The notes under the pieces were generated by a model that was not told the origin of the DNA, searched no databases, and saw only the letters and a list, made by a program, of their open reading frames with translations. A stretch of 64,000 nt of DNA. It comes from Fragum whitleyi (lineage: Eukaryota; Mollusca; Bivalvia; Cardiida; Cardiidae). The translations under genes and the position numbers were made by a program. Shown piece after piece: positions 31,851 to 43,654 of the stretch. The stretch spans positions 47,220,517-47,284,516 of the forward strand of contig OX411543.1 in NCBI GenBank assembly GCA_948146395.1, given 5' to 3'. The number at the start of each line of letters is the position of its first letter. Positions within the stretch are counted from its first letter, which is position 1.

Positions 31851-33289
31851 CTTAAAATTACTTTCGATGTTACCAACATTTAATCTAGCCACGATTTAAC
31901 ACACTGTCTGCTCATCATAAGGGTGAATGGCTGGGTGATGTGGGTTACGGCTAAAGAACTCGAAAACTGTAACTAATTCTGCTGCTGTACTAAGAAAATA
32001 TTCAACAAATGTTTTTTTTTTTAAACAATACTTACGTCTCTTTTCAATGAATAAGATGTGAATCGGATGATTTTCATTCAATCGCCATCTCAATCGTCCA
32101 TTTTGTTATAAAGTTTTGTTGTCATAGAGTTTAAAGAAAACCCCAATTCAATGCATTCCTTGCTCTTAATAAGAGGACGGACATAGATTTAGACTAGATG
32201 CAAAGCTACTTTCTAGGAAATCCTCCTCAGTCGAATTAAATTTGCGTTGATTCCATTCAGATAAACGTTCAAAATCATTAGAACAGTTTTCGGGGTTGAA
32301 TGTTAACAAGCAAATTAATCTTTATCACAATTTTTATACATTACGTCATCTGTCATGTACTATGTCATCGATGTTGTCGCGATTTGATTTTTGAAAATAA
32401 GGAAACCGATTGAATTATTTTAACGGAAATCGAAATTATATTCAAATGAAAATAATGTGTTAGGGAGGACCACAAAAAAAAAAAAAAAAAAAAAAAAAGA
32501 TCATACAGGTAACGTGGTCAAAAGACATGATAAAGCTGTCACGTGATAAAGTGACCTGATATGAACAAGTTTATCATAGTCCCTTTCATCTGGCAATAAG
32601 ATGCGTAGACCCTACACCAAATGCAAACAAAACAAGATGAGTGTGAAGAGTGAGTGTATAATCCCCCGTTTACACTATGTTCCTTGCGGTCTCGGCAACT
32701 ACGTATAAAGCCACAGTGCACGTAGCTGGTTGACGTGATCACAACACAGGGGAACGAGATTGACAAAGGAAATTCTTTGGGTAAGTTCATATCGGACTCG
32801 GTTTCGACCCGAGTTAACCGGGTTTCCACCAGAACGACCTCGGTTTCGACACTAGTGATGTCATTTTAACCTTTCAACCTCGACGCTTCTGATCCTGGGT
32901 CAGGCCGGTGTTACTTGGGTTCCAAAATGGCGTCGAAAATAGTGCACAACAATTCGTTTACAAAAAAAAAAATGTTCTCTTTTACTTTAAACGACAAATA
33001 CTTTTTTCTTATTTTATATAGTATTTTGCACGAGTTTATCACATTCCTTAATGGGATAACGATATTTCATGGTTAATTAATTATTGTAGCGGTAAATGTG
33101 ACGTTTGTTTACTACAACTAGTGGGTAACTCCGTTCACATGAATGCCCTTTCTGCGCATGCATATTACATCAGCTCACGCGACTCCCGGGCTGCCATTTG
33201 AATTTCCCCTTTGTGATTGCCTGGGCTGTCGGGAAAATGTTTTAACCATAAAACATTTGTCACGACAATCATGGCGTATATGACCTACT
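31851..33289. other. Intergenic, no gene recognised
   Basis: An A24-type run lies at 32474-32497. About 32660-32940 has repeated ACCTCGGTTTCGAC / TCGGTTTCGACC / GGCGTCGAAAAT words, a local CG-rich cluster of unknown nature. The minus-strand 96-codon frame at 32539-32829 matches no known family. Confidence 0.4.
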
Positions 33290-34720
33290 CTATAGACCGT
33301 ATTACAACGAAAAGAACGCAACGAACGTGACAGGGCGTTACAGACCGTGAAAAAACTTAGACAATGTCCGTAGCGGGAAGGGAAGTAAACTTTTATCCGG
33401 CGACTTCCGATCCTATGAAGTTGAGCTACGATCTTTCACGTTTAATTTCCGTTTGTCTACGGGTGCTTTATGATAGTTGCACGTTTTATGCGGGCTAGTA
33501 ACGTTCTTTCGTGGATCTCCCGGCGAGATGAGGAGTATGTTAGATGTTTATCGCTCATTCAAACACGGAAAGTCCCGGCGTGTTACGGATTATTTCATTT
33601 TCGAATACGGTTTCGCACGGTACACGCGGTCACGCAAAAAGCATAAAAGGTCCAATACGACAGAAAAGCTTCAACTGAATAGCAGACATTGAAATATGCA
33701 GATATACCGGTTTTGTAGTTTAAGGTAGCGGAACCGTAATAGTCCCGCAACATTTCGGACCACACATTCTTTCACAATGTTAACCGAGGTTTCCTAATGA
33801 AAATCATTAGGAAACCTCGGTTAACACTGTTAAAGTTCATTACTTCTGAAACATTTACGAGTCCACTACCATAAGGAATAAAACCAATTTTTCAGCAAAA
33901 CAGGACACGAGGATCTTGGTTACATGTAACACTGTTAAAGTTCATTACTCCTGATGGGTTGCAAAACTTTTACGGGTCTACTACCTTCAGCCACCGCTAC
34001 ATGAAGAAGAGCTTGGTACTGCCGCTGATCCGACCGCTTTTTCTAACTTTCTCATCGAAATGTCATGAAGCCATTTTTCCACTTTTTGTGCCTCAACTTC
34101 TGGCACTGACAGTTAAGCGTAGATTGCCTTTACAGAACTTGACAGGTCCCATCAGAACGTGACAGACCAGGATGACGTGTACAAACGAGCGTTTTAGACC
34201 TTGGGTTAAAATTTAGGGCGTCGTCAAATCACCGGGGTTCAGCATATCGTTTATTCTCAGGGTTTGTTACGGATACCTCGATAGGCTATGAGAAAACGTT
34301 ACGGAACTGTAACAGAACGTGAATGCCAAGTCAAAACTGACCAAATTTCTACGGCGTGATACGTTTTGTACTACTATGGTTGTCGTGGTCACCGTGAACA
34401 TAGTGTGAATTTCTGGTACAGTATTATATTAAAAATCTAAACAATTTAAGATGCATCTCGAGTCGCCGTTACAGGCCGCCATCATAGTGCATTTGTTAGC
34501 GCACCAAACTCAAGTCTTCGATAAGGGAGTAACGGGCTCGATTTCCAGCAGCGGCATATATACTTTCTGAAATTGGTAGCCACCGATGAATGGAAAATCG
34601 TAAACCAAAGTGGCACAGAATCTCGAAGCTTAGAAAGACGTTATGAAAGTACGTAAGCGAAAGATACCGGTGCTGCCACAGTATGATTGAAAATAACTGT
34701 AAAAAATGACGTTTAACCCG
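33290..34720. repeat. CGTTAC / AACGTGA-rich region
   Basis: Words such as GAACGTGACAG, GGCGTTACAG, CGTGTTACGG, ACGTTACGG, ACTGTAACAGAACGTGA and GGCGTGATACG recur in both orientations on both sides of the family D copy at 33720-33872. CpG density is well above the background. It resembles the 13160-14150 array in style but uses different words. No gene is recognised. Confidence 0.4.
33720..33872. mobile_element. Family D palindromic MITE, copy 1, with half copy after it
   Basis: Arms AACCGAGGTTTCCTAATGA / TCATTAGGAAACCTCGGTT form a perfect inner palindrome near 33781-33825. The ends are AAGGTAGCGGAACCGTAATA and TACGAGTCCACTACC. About 33926-33990 repeats the right half (ACACTGTTAAAGTTCATTAC, ACGGGTCTACTACCTT). 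Further copies lie at 50632, 52908, 53609 and 56321. Confidence 0.75.
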
Positions 34721-35214
34721 ATTAAAACAACGAACGATGTATCCTAGAATTTTGTAGCCTCGTGAGTTGTTAACGGAAGAAAATGCCGTTTTAAAATTGT
34801 TGACCTGTACCTATAAAAAGACGTTCGTTAACATTTGAAAAAATCGAAATGAATCCTATGTTGTTAAGACTCAATAGAATCGCCTCATTTAGACGATTCA
34901 AATATGTTTAGACATTATAGGCTGATGGGAGGTTGGCATCAGCATATTCTATCCTAACAAAGTTCCTAAAATGGACAGTTTTGCGTGGCGATTTACCTAT
35001 ATTTGTTTGCGGACTTTCTATAAGATCATTTTCGAAAAGTAATGAGTTACAATGATTATGAATGTATTGAATTGTTGTATTTTGTTAATAAATTTTGTGC
35101 AATATTTTTATCAGTTATTTCTTTTAGGCAATCACGTGTAACATTATCCCCATACGTCATATGCATTCATTGGCAGCGCATGGGTATTGATTTGGTAACC
35201 AGCCCCGCGGATGA

Positions 35215-35333
35215 CAAAACGACGCAAACAGTATGCCAATTATACCACGCCTTACACGCAAGTGCACGTGCAAAGCGGGAAATAATAGGATTTAAACTGT
35301 TTGTACCGTTGTGTGATCCTGAACGAGGGCTGA
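35215..35333. repeat. Family I hairpin element, copy 3
   Basis: Contains GCAAGTGCACGTGCAAAGCG, the inner stem of family I, with AAACTGTTTG and TGATCCTGAACGAGGGC on its right. The left outer arm is decayed. GCACGTGC is again present. Confidence 0.5.
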
Positions 35334-35439
35334 TTCATGGTTGAATTTTTCCGTGATCAACGTTTTTTGTTTATATTTCTCTCACAAGTTTATAAGTTAT
35401 TCCAAAGTCTTAAAAAAGTCGGCGACGCAGACACAAATG

Positions 35440-36280
35440 CGATACTCCGTTTAATGTGGCGTTAATGTCCCTTCAAAATGACGCTTACCATCGTTGACGA
35501 TGTTACGACTGAATGTAAATTTTAATTTTGTTTGGAATTGGTAGCGATACCTATTTTTCGGGCACCGGCTATACTAGGACAAACTTATTATAAAACAGTA
35601 ACAATGTCCTAACTTTTTGCCAGTGATGATAGGGAAATCGTGATCCATGAAACATAGTGTGATAACGATATTCCAGCGAGATGTCGTCGACTAGTCGGCG
35701 ACGCGTCGCCGATTCCAAACGGAAGTGAAAAGGCAGGAAACGAACGAAAAATACGTCTGAATTTTGCATAAAATTGGCTGGAGTCCAATGTCGACTTTCC
35801 AAATCTAAAAGACGTCGTTGACTAGCCGGCGTGCTATAACTTGAAGATAAAACTCATGCACCGACGTGTTGTCGAGTGCAGCAATATCAAATGTTGAATC
35901 GCGAAAAGTCGATATTTCAATTTTCCGCGAAACTTATAATGCCGTTTAACAAAGATTATGACGTCATTTTCGCGGTTACAAAATAGAGTTGCTATTCGCT
36001 CTGAGCTCATTTGCAAAGTTATTCCACTAGTGAAATAACACCCGTGTAATATCAAAAATATTCAACGGGGTTATACACTCTGGCGACGTAGGTAATAAGC
36101 GTCTATAGTAAATAACATCCAATGTATCCGATAGTTATATGTCCTCTTTAAAAATAAATAAACATTGAGTAACGTCATTTCTCCGTTAAATGTGGCGTTA
36201 ATGTCCCTTCATAATAGCGATGGCTAACGTTGACGATGTCACGGCTGAATGTAGATTTTAATTTTGTTTGGAAAAGGTTA
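35440..36280. repeat. Pair of about 100-bp direct repeats flanking 630 bp
   Basis: 35442-35546 and 36178-36278 share ACTCCGTTTAATGTGGCGTT-type, AATGTCCCTTCA, CGTTGACGATGT and GAATGTAAATTTTAATTTTG-type blocks in direct orientation. Between them lie TCGTCGACTAGTCGGCGACG and GACGTCGTTGACTAGCCGG (also a direct pair) and a family C fragment. It could be a duplication or a small unit with direct terminal repeats. Confidence 0.6.
35880..36098 (-). mobile_element. Family C element, partial
   Basis: Reverse of the left half of family C: TTTTCCGCGAAACTTATAA, a TGACGTCA at 35959-35966, CTCATTTGCAAAGTTATTCC (octamer with one change), ACACCCGTGTAATATCAAAA and GGCGACGTAGGT. The half with the GACCACTCATTC end is absent. 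Confidence 0.75.
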
Positions 36281-36914
36281 GGAGTCTTCCAGTTAAATTC
36301 GACAACGTCTCAGAAAAATCTCAGCATTAAGTGAGCTGACCGCATGTAGGCACTTGGCAGTAAACATCTTTTTATCGAAATCTTGTTTGGTGCCCGTTTT
36401 CTACACTGACTGTCATAGATAACGCTTCATTCAGCTATGGTTCAATGTGGGACATTAAATGTAAGTACTATTTGTTTTTACGGAAGATACTGATCGGGAT
36501 GTTGTTCAAAAGTGGAGTAAGGTTTTAAGCTAAAACTAAAACATTTGCCCCATTTTATTCAAGATTAGAAATTACCACTGCCTTAAAGGTGTCAGTAACG
36601 CGTATGTCTTCTATGACTAGCAATCACTGCTTACATTCTACGTCTCATTGAGCCACACAGGTTACGCAGAAGGTACCTCGGGATGCGAGTCCACTCCTGA
36701 TAAAGAGTGTCAGTCAGCTGTTGCACAGTTTTAGGTGGTGGCTGACGTTGACGTTGACGCGATAGCAGGATATGTAGAATTTAGGCTATGTTTCAAATTT
36801 ATAGATAAAATTATTGTCTTCTGCTAGTAGAAAAAAAGTAATTTCAAAATTTTGTGAGGCCTTTTCATGACAGTCGGTATATAAAGTCTTAGCTTAAAGA
36901 TGAACTGGTGTTTC
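36281..36914. other. Intergenic, no gene recognised
   Basis: No convincing open frame or repeat pair was found. Confidence 0.4.
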
Positions 36915-37020
36915 CGGGAGCAGCAAGCGATCTGGGTTCTGTCATTGGCTCACACATTCGGCGCGAGTACTGGTAAATTTACCAGGGAGCAGAATCGAGA
37001 GGGATTAATCTAAGTTGTAA
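36915..37020 (+). mobile_element. Family K SINE fragment, copy 2
   Basis: Matches the reverse complement of 15546-15660: TCCGGGAGCAGCAAGCGATC, GGTTCTGTCATTGGCTCACA, GAGCAGAATCGAGAGGGATT and TAATCTAAGTTGTAAGAAC. The tRNA-like head is missing. It continues into CAATCGATGTAAAA, as in the family L edge of the other copy. Confidence 0.6.
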
Positions 37021-37101
37021 GAACTTGTTTCCCAATCGATGTAAAAAAGAAAGGTTTAAACCATCAAATTGAGAAAAGTACTGTTCGTAGTTTATACAGG
37101 C

Positions 37102-37564
37102 ACAGTTGAGAAAATCGAGATATTTACTAGATGATTGATTATGGAATGTTTTTGAATGAATTTGAATGAGCGAGAGTAGTGAGTTTTGAATGAGACTAAA
37201 TGGGGAGGGGGGCGTTTAAGATATAATCTCTAGTTTTGTTCAAGATAAGGAAAATTAGCGATATTTACTATCTCCCTTTAATGAAATATGCATACAACTT
37301 CAATACATGGCTATTTATGTCCGTCCATTTATGTCTTACAGAACCAATCAAACGCTTCCAAAAACAATAGAGTCAATGAAACTATGAATTTCATCTTGCA
37401 ATTTTTATTTTGAATTTAGTAGTTGTTCTTATATGCTAAGTGATTCGGGAACGTTTTTGAATGGTTTGAGTGAGAGTTTGGAATGAACAAATGAAGCTTT
37501 GAGTGAGAGCCTTAGAATGATTTTGATCGGAATGAGGGCAAATTTCTTGCTGTTACTTACTGTA
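37102..37564 (+). mobile_element. MITE family A, diverged
   Basis: Both ends are recognisable (ACAGTTGAGAAAATCGAGAT; TGTTACTTACTGTA), with hairpin arms GGGGAGGGGGGC and TACTATCTCCC and the ATATGCATACAACTTC block. It is more degraded than most copies, which suggests an older insertion. Confidence 0.7.
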
Positions 37565-37705
37565 AAGATAAACTCTCTTTGGGTTTCAATAGTAGTCTTT
37601 ATATATGCCCGTCGAATGAGTTCGTAGCATAAGAACCTTGTATCTTCATAGCTTTTTAGCTATTAAGAGTCTGTTTTTCTTACTCGAGTTTTGTCCGCTC
37701 CATGG

Positions 37706-37943
37706 TCCTGTTTTACTAAACATCTTACGATCATTTTTTGCGTAAGTCAAAAATTAGAGTTGCTTCTACAATAGAAACTAAATATGGAATTCCGCAATGC
37801 ATTATCTCATTTGAATCGCCTTCCAGAGACGATTCCAATGAGATACTGCATGGCAGAATCTAACAATAAATGAAAACACATGGTATGATTTGTGATTTTG
37901 ACTTACGATCATTATTTTCGTAAGACGTTTAGTAAAACGGGCC
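37706..37943. mobile_element. Palindromic MITE, family E copy 2
   Basis: The ends TTTTACTAAACATCTTACG and CGTAAGACGTTTAGTAAAA are near-perfect inverted repeats. The central palindrome is CATTATCTCATTTGAATCG / CGATTCCAATGAGATACTG. It matches 2219-2455. The minus-strand frame crossing it is incidental. Confidence 0.8.
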
Positions 37944-38551
37944 CATATCTTTAAAATTATGATAACTATGATGATAAAACTGTCTGAGTAAATATATATC
38001 ATCAAAAGGAAATGCAGTCCATTAGAACTGTAAATCAACCTAAGTTTACTTTCGTTTTTCATACTTTCATTTTGTCCGTATGTTGGGGTTATTGTCCATT
38101 GTTGTTTTCAAGATTTGAATTTTGTCTGGTGCATATCTCTGAAAGTATTACAGCTATGTTTGCCAGATCTCACGATCCCAAGCTAAATCATAAGAACTAA
38201 ACATTTTTTAATTATTACTTTTCTTATTTTTACACTTTATATTTAATCCCACCCAATCGACACCCATGAGTATGACGAGCGTATAATGTGACAATTTGGT
38301 GCCTGGTTTCCCCTTGTTTTTCTCCCCTATTTACTGTCAGTGTTTTAATATAAAATTTTAAACAAAAATTGAAGATCTAAATTCTTTGCGATCCGCTACT
38401 TATTTTGCGTAGTGTATCAAATAATCTGGATACAGTATACCAGTAGTTGTCATTCACCAACATATTAATTCGCTTCGCTAAACAACATAGTCGGGAAACT
38501 TGATTTGTACGGCAAATATCAACCTTGATGTAAGTTGTTTGCTTCTCTTTA
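37944..38551. other. Intergenic, no gene recognised
   Basis: Short open frame only (38012-38200), with no recognisable motif. Confidence 0.35.
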
Positions 38552-38905
38552 TACAGTTAGTAACATTGTGAAATTGGCATTTATCTCTATCAAAACTGTT
38601 TCAAAATCACTTGATTAGCGCGTAATTAATTTATCCAAACTCTCACTTATACCATCTAAAACGCTCCGGAATCGTTAAAAACAACAGTCCGAAATCGTTC
38701 AAAACGACCAACATTTCATTCAGATCGATCGGATAATGACACGATTTTATTGCCTACTGTTATTTATTGCATATATTCACATACGAACAGAAAAATTGAG
38801 ACTTTTATTAAATGGAGATAATTGGACGAAATAAACGGTTTGATATAACCTATCTTTAAATTCAATAAAAAACTCGCTTATCCCACAAAATGAAATTCGC
38901 GATGT
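38552..38905 (-). mobile_element. MITE family B, right end lost
   Basis: Begins TACAGTTAGTAACATTGTG, then ATTTATCTCTATCAAAAC, ACTCTCACTTATACCATC, CGTTAAAAACAACAGTCCG, ATTTCATTCAGATCGATCGG and the B-type centre TGGAGATAATTGGACGAAATAA. The rest is degraded. It is followed by the SINE pair. Confidence 0.7.
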
Positions 38906-38911
38906 AATGGT

Positions 38912-39127
38912 ATTATGAACAAACTGTCCACAACTGAAGCATAGCTAAAAATCACTGACGAAAGCCTGTGTCGAACCCACGCGGACAAGTAATATTTAGA
39001 TAAATGGTTTACATGTCTCTAACGCTAGCGACTCAGTAAAAAAAGATCTTCCCTGGCGCAGGTGTCAGACATTGTATTTAAAGCAATGAAGCTATGCAGG
39101 TCAGTGGTGAGAGTGGTATCCCGTAGC
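38912..39127 (-). mobile_element. tRNA-derived SINE, family P copy 1
   Basis: Direct repeat of 39250-39468. On the minus strand there is a degraded A-box region followed by a B-box-like GGGTTCGACACAGGC. Shared blocks include ATTATGAACAAACTGT, ACAACTGAAGCATAGCT, TCAGACATTGTATTTAAAGC and AGCTATGCAGG. Confidence 0.6.
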
Positions 39128-39249
39128 ACCCCATCTTTAGAGGCATAATATATTGATGACGATAAGCCTTTATAGGTAGTTATGTGCTTCATGTTCTAAC
39201 AAAGTCCGTATAATACCTAAATAAATGGCATAATCCCGGACGAGCCCCC

Positions 39250-39468
39250 ATATTATGAACAAACTGTGCACAACTGAAGCATAGCTGAAAATTACTGACG
39301 AAAGCCGGTGTCGAAGCCAAGCGGACACGTAATATTTAAATAGATGGTTTACATGGCCAATGCGCTAACCACTGAGCCAAAGCCGATCTTCCCTGATGCA
39401 GTTGTCAGACATTGTATTGAAAGCAATGAAGCTATGCAGGACAGTGGTGAGAGTAGTCTCCCATAACA
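39250..39468 (-). mobile_element. tRNA-derived SINE, family P copy 2
   Basis: The better preserved copy. On the minus strand it has an A-box TTGGCTCAGTGGTTAGCGC and a B-box-like GGCTTCGACACCGGC. It lies about 338 bp from copy 1 in the same orientation. The shared intervening region suggests duplication of a longer unit. Confidence 0.65.
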
Positions 39469-39571
39469 AATGGACAGTACTTTCATTGAAGTCTGGTAGC
39501 TTATTGAGTTCACATTATTGAAATTTTCTAGTATCTAGTAAAAACGTTGCATAATTTGCTCGATTGGACTA

Positions 39572-39743
39572 TTCGAATTGGTTTTGAAAGAATTTGAAGT
39601 TTTTTTAGTGATTGGAGTGAGCGTCTTGAATAAATGAATGAATGGATGAATGAATGAATGAATAAATGAAGTGGGTGCTGAGTGAGTGGTTTTGAATGGT
39701 TTTGATCGGAATAAATGTTTATTTTACGGTGTAAATAACCGTA
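39572..39743 (+). mobile_element. MITE family A/B, right part with GAAT expansion
   Basis: GTGATTGGAGTGAGCGTCTTG, a lengthened GAATGAATGAATGGATGAAT tract (39630-39670), GGTGCTGAGTGAGTGGTTTT, then GGTTTTGATCGGAATAAATG and an AAATAACCGTA end. The left half is missing. Confidence 0.65.
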
Positions 39744-39794
39744 TCCAGACTGTTGTTGGGATGGCCGGTTGTAAGATCATGGTTATTGTAATTG

Positions 39795-40185
39795 TTTTCA
39801 GTAGATTACCAAGAAAAAGCCGTAGACTATCATTTGATTAACTTACCACCAAACCAGTGAAATTAACAAATCATTATACCCTAACATCCTTTTCGCACTT
39901 TTAGGCGCTACCTAATCGGATCAAAATGAATAAATAAAGTCATGACGTTGCATAGCAACCATGTACGAACAGGCGCGGTTTAAGAAGATCTATCTTTTCT
40001 ATCTTGACATTTCGTTTTTGTTTTTGTTTTTGTTTTTGCATTAAAGAAATAGAATAATCGTTTTTTTTCTTTTTCTTATAAGATCGATAAAATTTTCAAA
40101 AACAATATCTATCTTTTCACCCGAGGCTTTGAAAATGCAATATAAATCCACCTTACACCGAAACAAATAATATTCACTATACCCC
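39795..40185. mobile_element. Family L repeat, copy 3
   Basis: Shares ATTTGATTAACTTACCACC, CAGTGAAATTAAC, GACGTTGCATAGCAACCATG, GCATTAAAGAAATAGAATAA and AGATCGATAAAATTTTC with 5385-5832. It contains a GTTTTT repeat (40014-40040). The hairpin end is mostly lost. Confidence 0.6.
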
Positions 40186-40364
40186 TATTCTCTTAATGAC
40201 TGTTACGTTTGTAGGTTTTGTGGTGGCTGCTATGTGAATTTGTATGCGCCGTTAGTGCGGTCGTAGGCCTTGTGACTAACTTCAAGCTTAAACATATGTC
40301 ATTCATAATTTCAAAATTCCTCTCGAAACTTGACAAGTGTATTCAAAACCAGAGCTGTAACCCA

Positions 40365-40765
40365 TGCAGTTAATAACATTGTGAAACTGACAAGATGAAT
40401 AATTTTGGATTGATTAAGGAATGAAATTGAATGAGTGTGTCGAGCGAGTTTTGAGTGAATTTAATAGGAAGTAATCCAATGGCGCAAATTTTGTTCAGGA
40501 TGAACAAAATTTGCGACATTAATTACCTCCCTTTAATAGAATATGCATACAAGTTCTACAAATAGCTTCCTATTTCTTCAAAAACATATCAGACGCTTAC
40601 AATGTAAATAATATCAGAGAAATCGCGATTTTTCTCTTTCCAAATTCATTTTGAATAACGTTGTTGATTCTATATTTTCAATGCGTTTGAGCGTCTTTTA
40701 GTGGTTTGAGTGAGTGTTTGGAATGAATGAATGGAGCGCTAAGTGAGCGATTTAGAATGCTTTCT
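40365..40765 (+). mobile_element. MITE family A, right end truncated
   Basis: Begins GCAGTTAATAACATTGTGAA, with a clean hairpin (AATTTTGTTCAGGATGAACA) and arms AGGAAGTAATCC / ATTAATTACCTCC. It runs through GCGATTTTTCTC and GGAATGAATGAATGGAGCGC to GATTTAGAATGC, then stops about 50 bp before the expected end. Confidence 0.85.
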
Positions 40766-41186
40766 ATCAAGAGGTGTACATGCTATTTTGTAATGCATTT
40801 CGTAAAAATTCCACACCCTTTTCGATTATGACTTTTTCACTTTTCATTACGCAGTACTTAAAGTGGTAGATGCCAAACGGTGCTCGAGGCGTTGCTCTTG
40901 TTGCTTTAAACATTCTACATGTAGGCCTAAGGAATTTGCGAAAAAGTCATTATCACAGGGGGAGGCGGGGAAGTTTTAATGGCCCTTTTATTTATTTTGT
41001 GTTGTATACTTGACCTAAATACTACGCAATGAAGTGTGATATGTGATTTTTATAATTAAACATGAAAGGTTGTGTATTTTGTATCATCACTGAGTCACTT
41101 AAAAAACCAAAACGAATCAAGCGCGGAGTAATCGACCTTCGTTATAAAAAGATGCCCTCATTATTTGTACTTTACCTGCCTGTACA
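40766..41186. other. Intergenic, no gene recognised
   Basis: No feature beyond a short inverted GACTTTTTC / GAAAAAGTC pair (about 40847 and 40938). Confidence 0.4.
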
Positions 41187-41604
41187 TTTGATAACATAGT
41201 GAAATTGACAACGTGAATGTCTTGGAAATGATTGAGGAATGAAATTGAATGAGTACGATAAGTGAGCTTTGAGAGAAGCTAAAGGGAATTGATTCAATAT
41301 AGAACTGAATCTGTTCAAGATGAATATAAAAAGCGAAATTCATTACCTCCTTTAATAATATGCATAAAAACAAGTCTTATAAATAGCTTCGGGAAACAAT
41401 CAGACGCTTAAACTTTCAAATATGTCAGTGAAATAGTGTTTTTTTTCTAGATATTTTTTTTCATTTGAATATAGTTGTTGATCTTATCTTTTAAGTGATT
41501 TTTGAGCGTTTTTAATAGTTTAAGCGAGTGTACAAATGAATGAATGAATGGAGCGATTTAGAATGGTTTTGATTGAAGTAAATGTCAATTTCGAGATATA
41601 TGTG
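41187..41604 (+). mobile_element. MITE family A, diverged
   Basis: ATAACATAGTGAAATTGACA on the left; GGAATGATTGAGG-type block, eroded hairpin, TATGCATAAAAACAAG, GAATGAATGAATGGAGCG, and AATGTCAATTTCGAGATAT on the right. The last bases of the right TIR are lost. Confidence 0.75.
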
Positions 41605-41991
41605 CATGTATAAACATATGACATGGTTTAGAAATCTCGTTAAAAAGAATTACGATGATTTCATATCAATGACGATATTACAAATTGTCCCGATTGAAAA
41701 TCATATTGATTGGCGAAATTTCCATAGAAATTTCTTAATGAAAATGCGACCGTGCTTACGGATGACTGATAAGACAGTTAGACTCTGTAATTATTACACA
41801 AGGTTTCATGCGTATTTTTCAAATCATTAAAATAATCGATGCTATATCGAGGCCTCAACACAATACCAATTTGAGTACCAATAAAACTATAAGCACTGAC
41901 AACAATGTTGAATCTAGCCCTCGGTATGTGGTTAGTGAGAAATTTTATCATATTCATTTCAGCGGTTTCTTTTCAAAAAGAAGTAAAAAAT

Positions 41992-42257
41992 ATTTGTGAC
42001 CCGTCACACGAAAAGGGACTATCCGGGATTCTGTAAAAGGAATTACTAAAAAGAAACTTGATCCAGCATAGGTCAACCAGAAGTCGTATTTCAAAAATTC
42101 TTTCACTGGAAGGTAGATTGATCATTCTAGATTCAGAAAATAAGCCCGGTGTTAAAAGTTTCGGCCCTAGTCAGTCTGCGCAATCCGCGCAGTCTGACTA
42201 GGGTCGACACTTTACGCACTTCTCAGATGGTACCCTTTCGCGTGACGGGTCGCATTT
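41992..42257. mobile_element. Family F element, copy 1
   Basis: Inverted ends TTTGTGACCCGTCACACGAA and CGCGTGACGGGTCGCATT, plus an inner hairpin CCCTAGTCAGTCTGCGC / GCGCAGTCTGACTAGGG (about 42168-42207). The close copy at 57719-57973 shares CCAGCATAGGT, GTCGTATTTCAAAAA and GATCATTCTAGATTCAGAAA-type blocks. Non-coding, about 266 bp. Confidence 0.8.
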
Positions 42258-42575
42258 ATATCAAAGAAAAAGCCAAATACTTAAACAATAAACAAAATAA
42301 GTCACTAAACCATTTAAATATCATTTAAAAATGTTGTAAAAGAAAGAATATGATTAGGGTCATTTTTCGCTAAGTCTTTTCTGTGCCGATTGTTTGCTAA
42401 GGTGTCCTATTGGTTGACGATTTCAGTCTTTTTCAAGTTGATACTCTTTGTTTTTTCCATCTTTCGACAGACTTGCAAACCTAAAAAAAGATAATTTGCA
42501 TAATTTTTGTATTAATTTAGACTCAAGATTCTGACCAATCAGCTCTATTTCAAAGCCATATGAATGATACGGGTG

Positions 42576-42998
42576 TACAGTTAAGCACATTGTGAAATTT
42601 ACATGTACCTCGAAAAAAACCCTGTCAAAACCACTCTCTAAAGCGCTCGAATCATTCATTTTAAATACTCACTCAAGTCATTCTAAAAAAGTCGTTCTAA
42701 AACGCTTCGAAATCGTTTAAATCATTCATCTTTAGTTTGAAATCGATCAAATCATTCTACGATTTTATTGGCTGATGTAGGTTTCAGAGCGTCTAATTGG
42801 AAGGCGATTACACAAAATTTGGAAAGAACGGGAGGGGGGTAATAAATTATCGCTTAATTCGTCCAATTTGGAAAACTTTATCGATAATATATTATCTCCC
42901 TTTGGTTTCAATCAAAATTAGCTCCACACAATAATCCAATTTCATTCTTATATCATTCCAAACCCATTCACTTGTCAATTTCATGATGTTGTTAACTT
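42576..42998 (-). mobile_element. MITE family B, near full length
   Basis: TACAGTTAAGCACATTGTGA on the left and TCATGATGTTGTTAACT on the right. The B-type centre is GGGAGGGGGGTAATAAATTATCGC-like, followed by TTCGTCCAATTTGG and TATATTATCTCCC. Same termini as family A but a different middle. Confidence 0.8.
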
Positions 42999-43650
42999 TT
43001 GAAATCAATCCCCACTTGGGAAAAAAACCAACCCTGTTAAAATACTGACTACGTAACTAGTATGAATCTTAAAGCTGCTCTTTCACAGATTGGAAAAATG
43101 CGATTTTTGAATTTTTTTTATTTTTTTTAATATTAATCGGAAAATCTGGTAAGACAAAGAAAAAAAGACAAACATTCCTTAATGAATCGGAATTCCATTC
43201 TTAAAAAATAAGGCAACTACTTACACCTAAAAGATAATTCTTAAATTTTGAGCTAAATATTTACGCATGTAATTCCGCCTGTTTGTCCCATTCTATCATA
43301 GGTCAAGGTCTAGGATTTGTCAATTGCAAAACTTAACATTGATACATGCGAAAAATGAAACATTATACATCAAAAATATCAATTTCGTTATTTATAGACT
43401 GGGTAAAATAGACTGGTCCCGTCACTGACCATGTCGCTTCGAACATTCAACCTACGTTTTTTAAATGAGTTGTAGATGGTGTGATTTTTAAACATCGGCA
43501 AATGCGCACATACCCGAATCTAGGAACCAGCTTTGTTATTCTTTTATGAAGAACTGTGAACGAGCAGCTTTAAGCTTGATATATGACTGAGAAATGTTAA
43601 AAAAAAAAACAAAACTAATAACTACGATGTGAAGCGCTTCAACCTGTACT
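42999..43650. other. Upstream region of the eEF1A gene; no promoter recognised
   Basis: AT-rich with T and A runs. No TATA/initiator arrangement can be assigned with confidence. The first, non-coding exon of the eEF1A gene probably lies here or further upstream. Confidence 0.35.
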
Positions 43651-43654
43651 GTGC

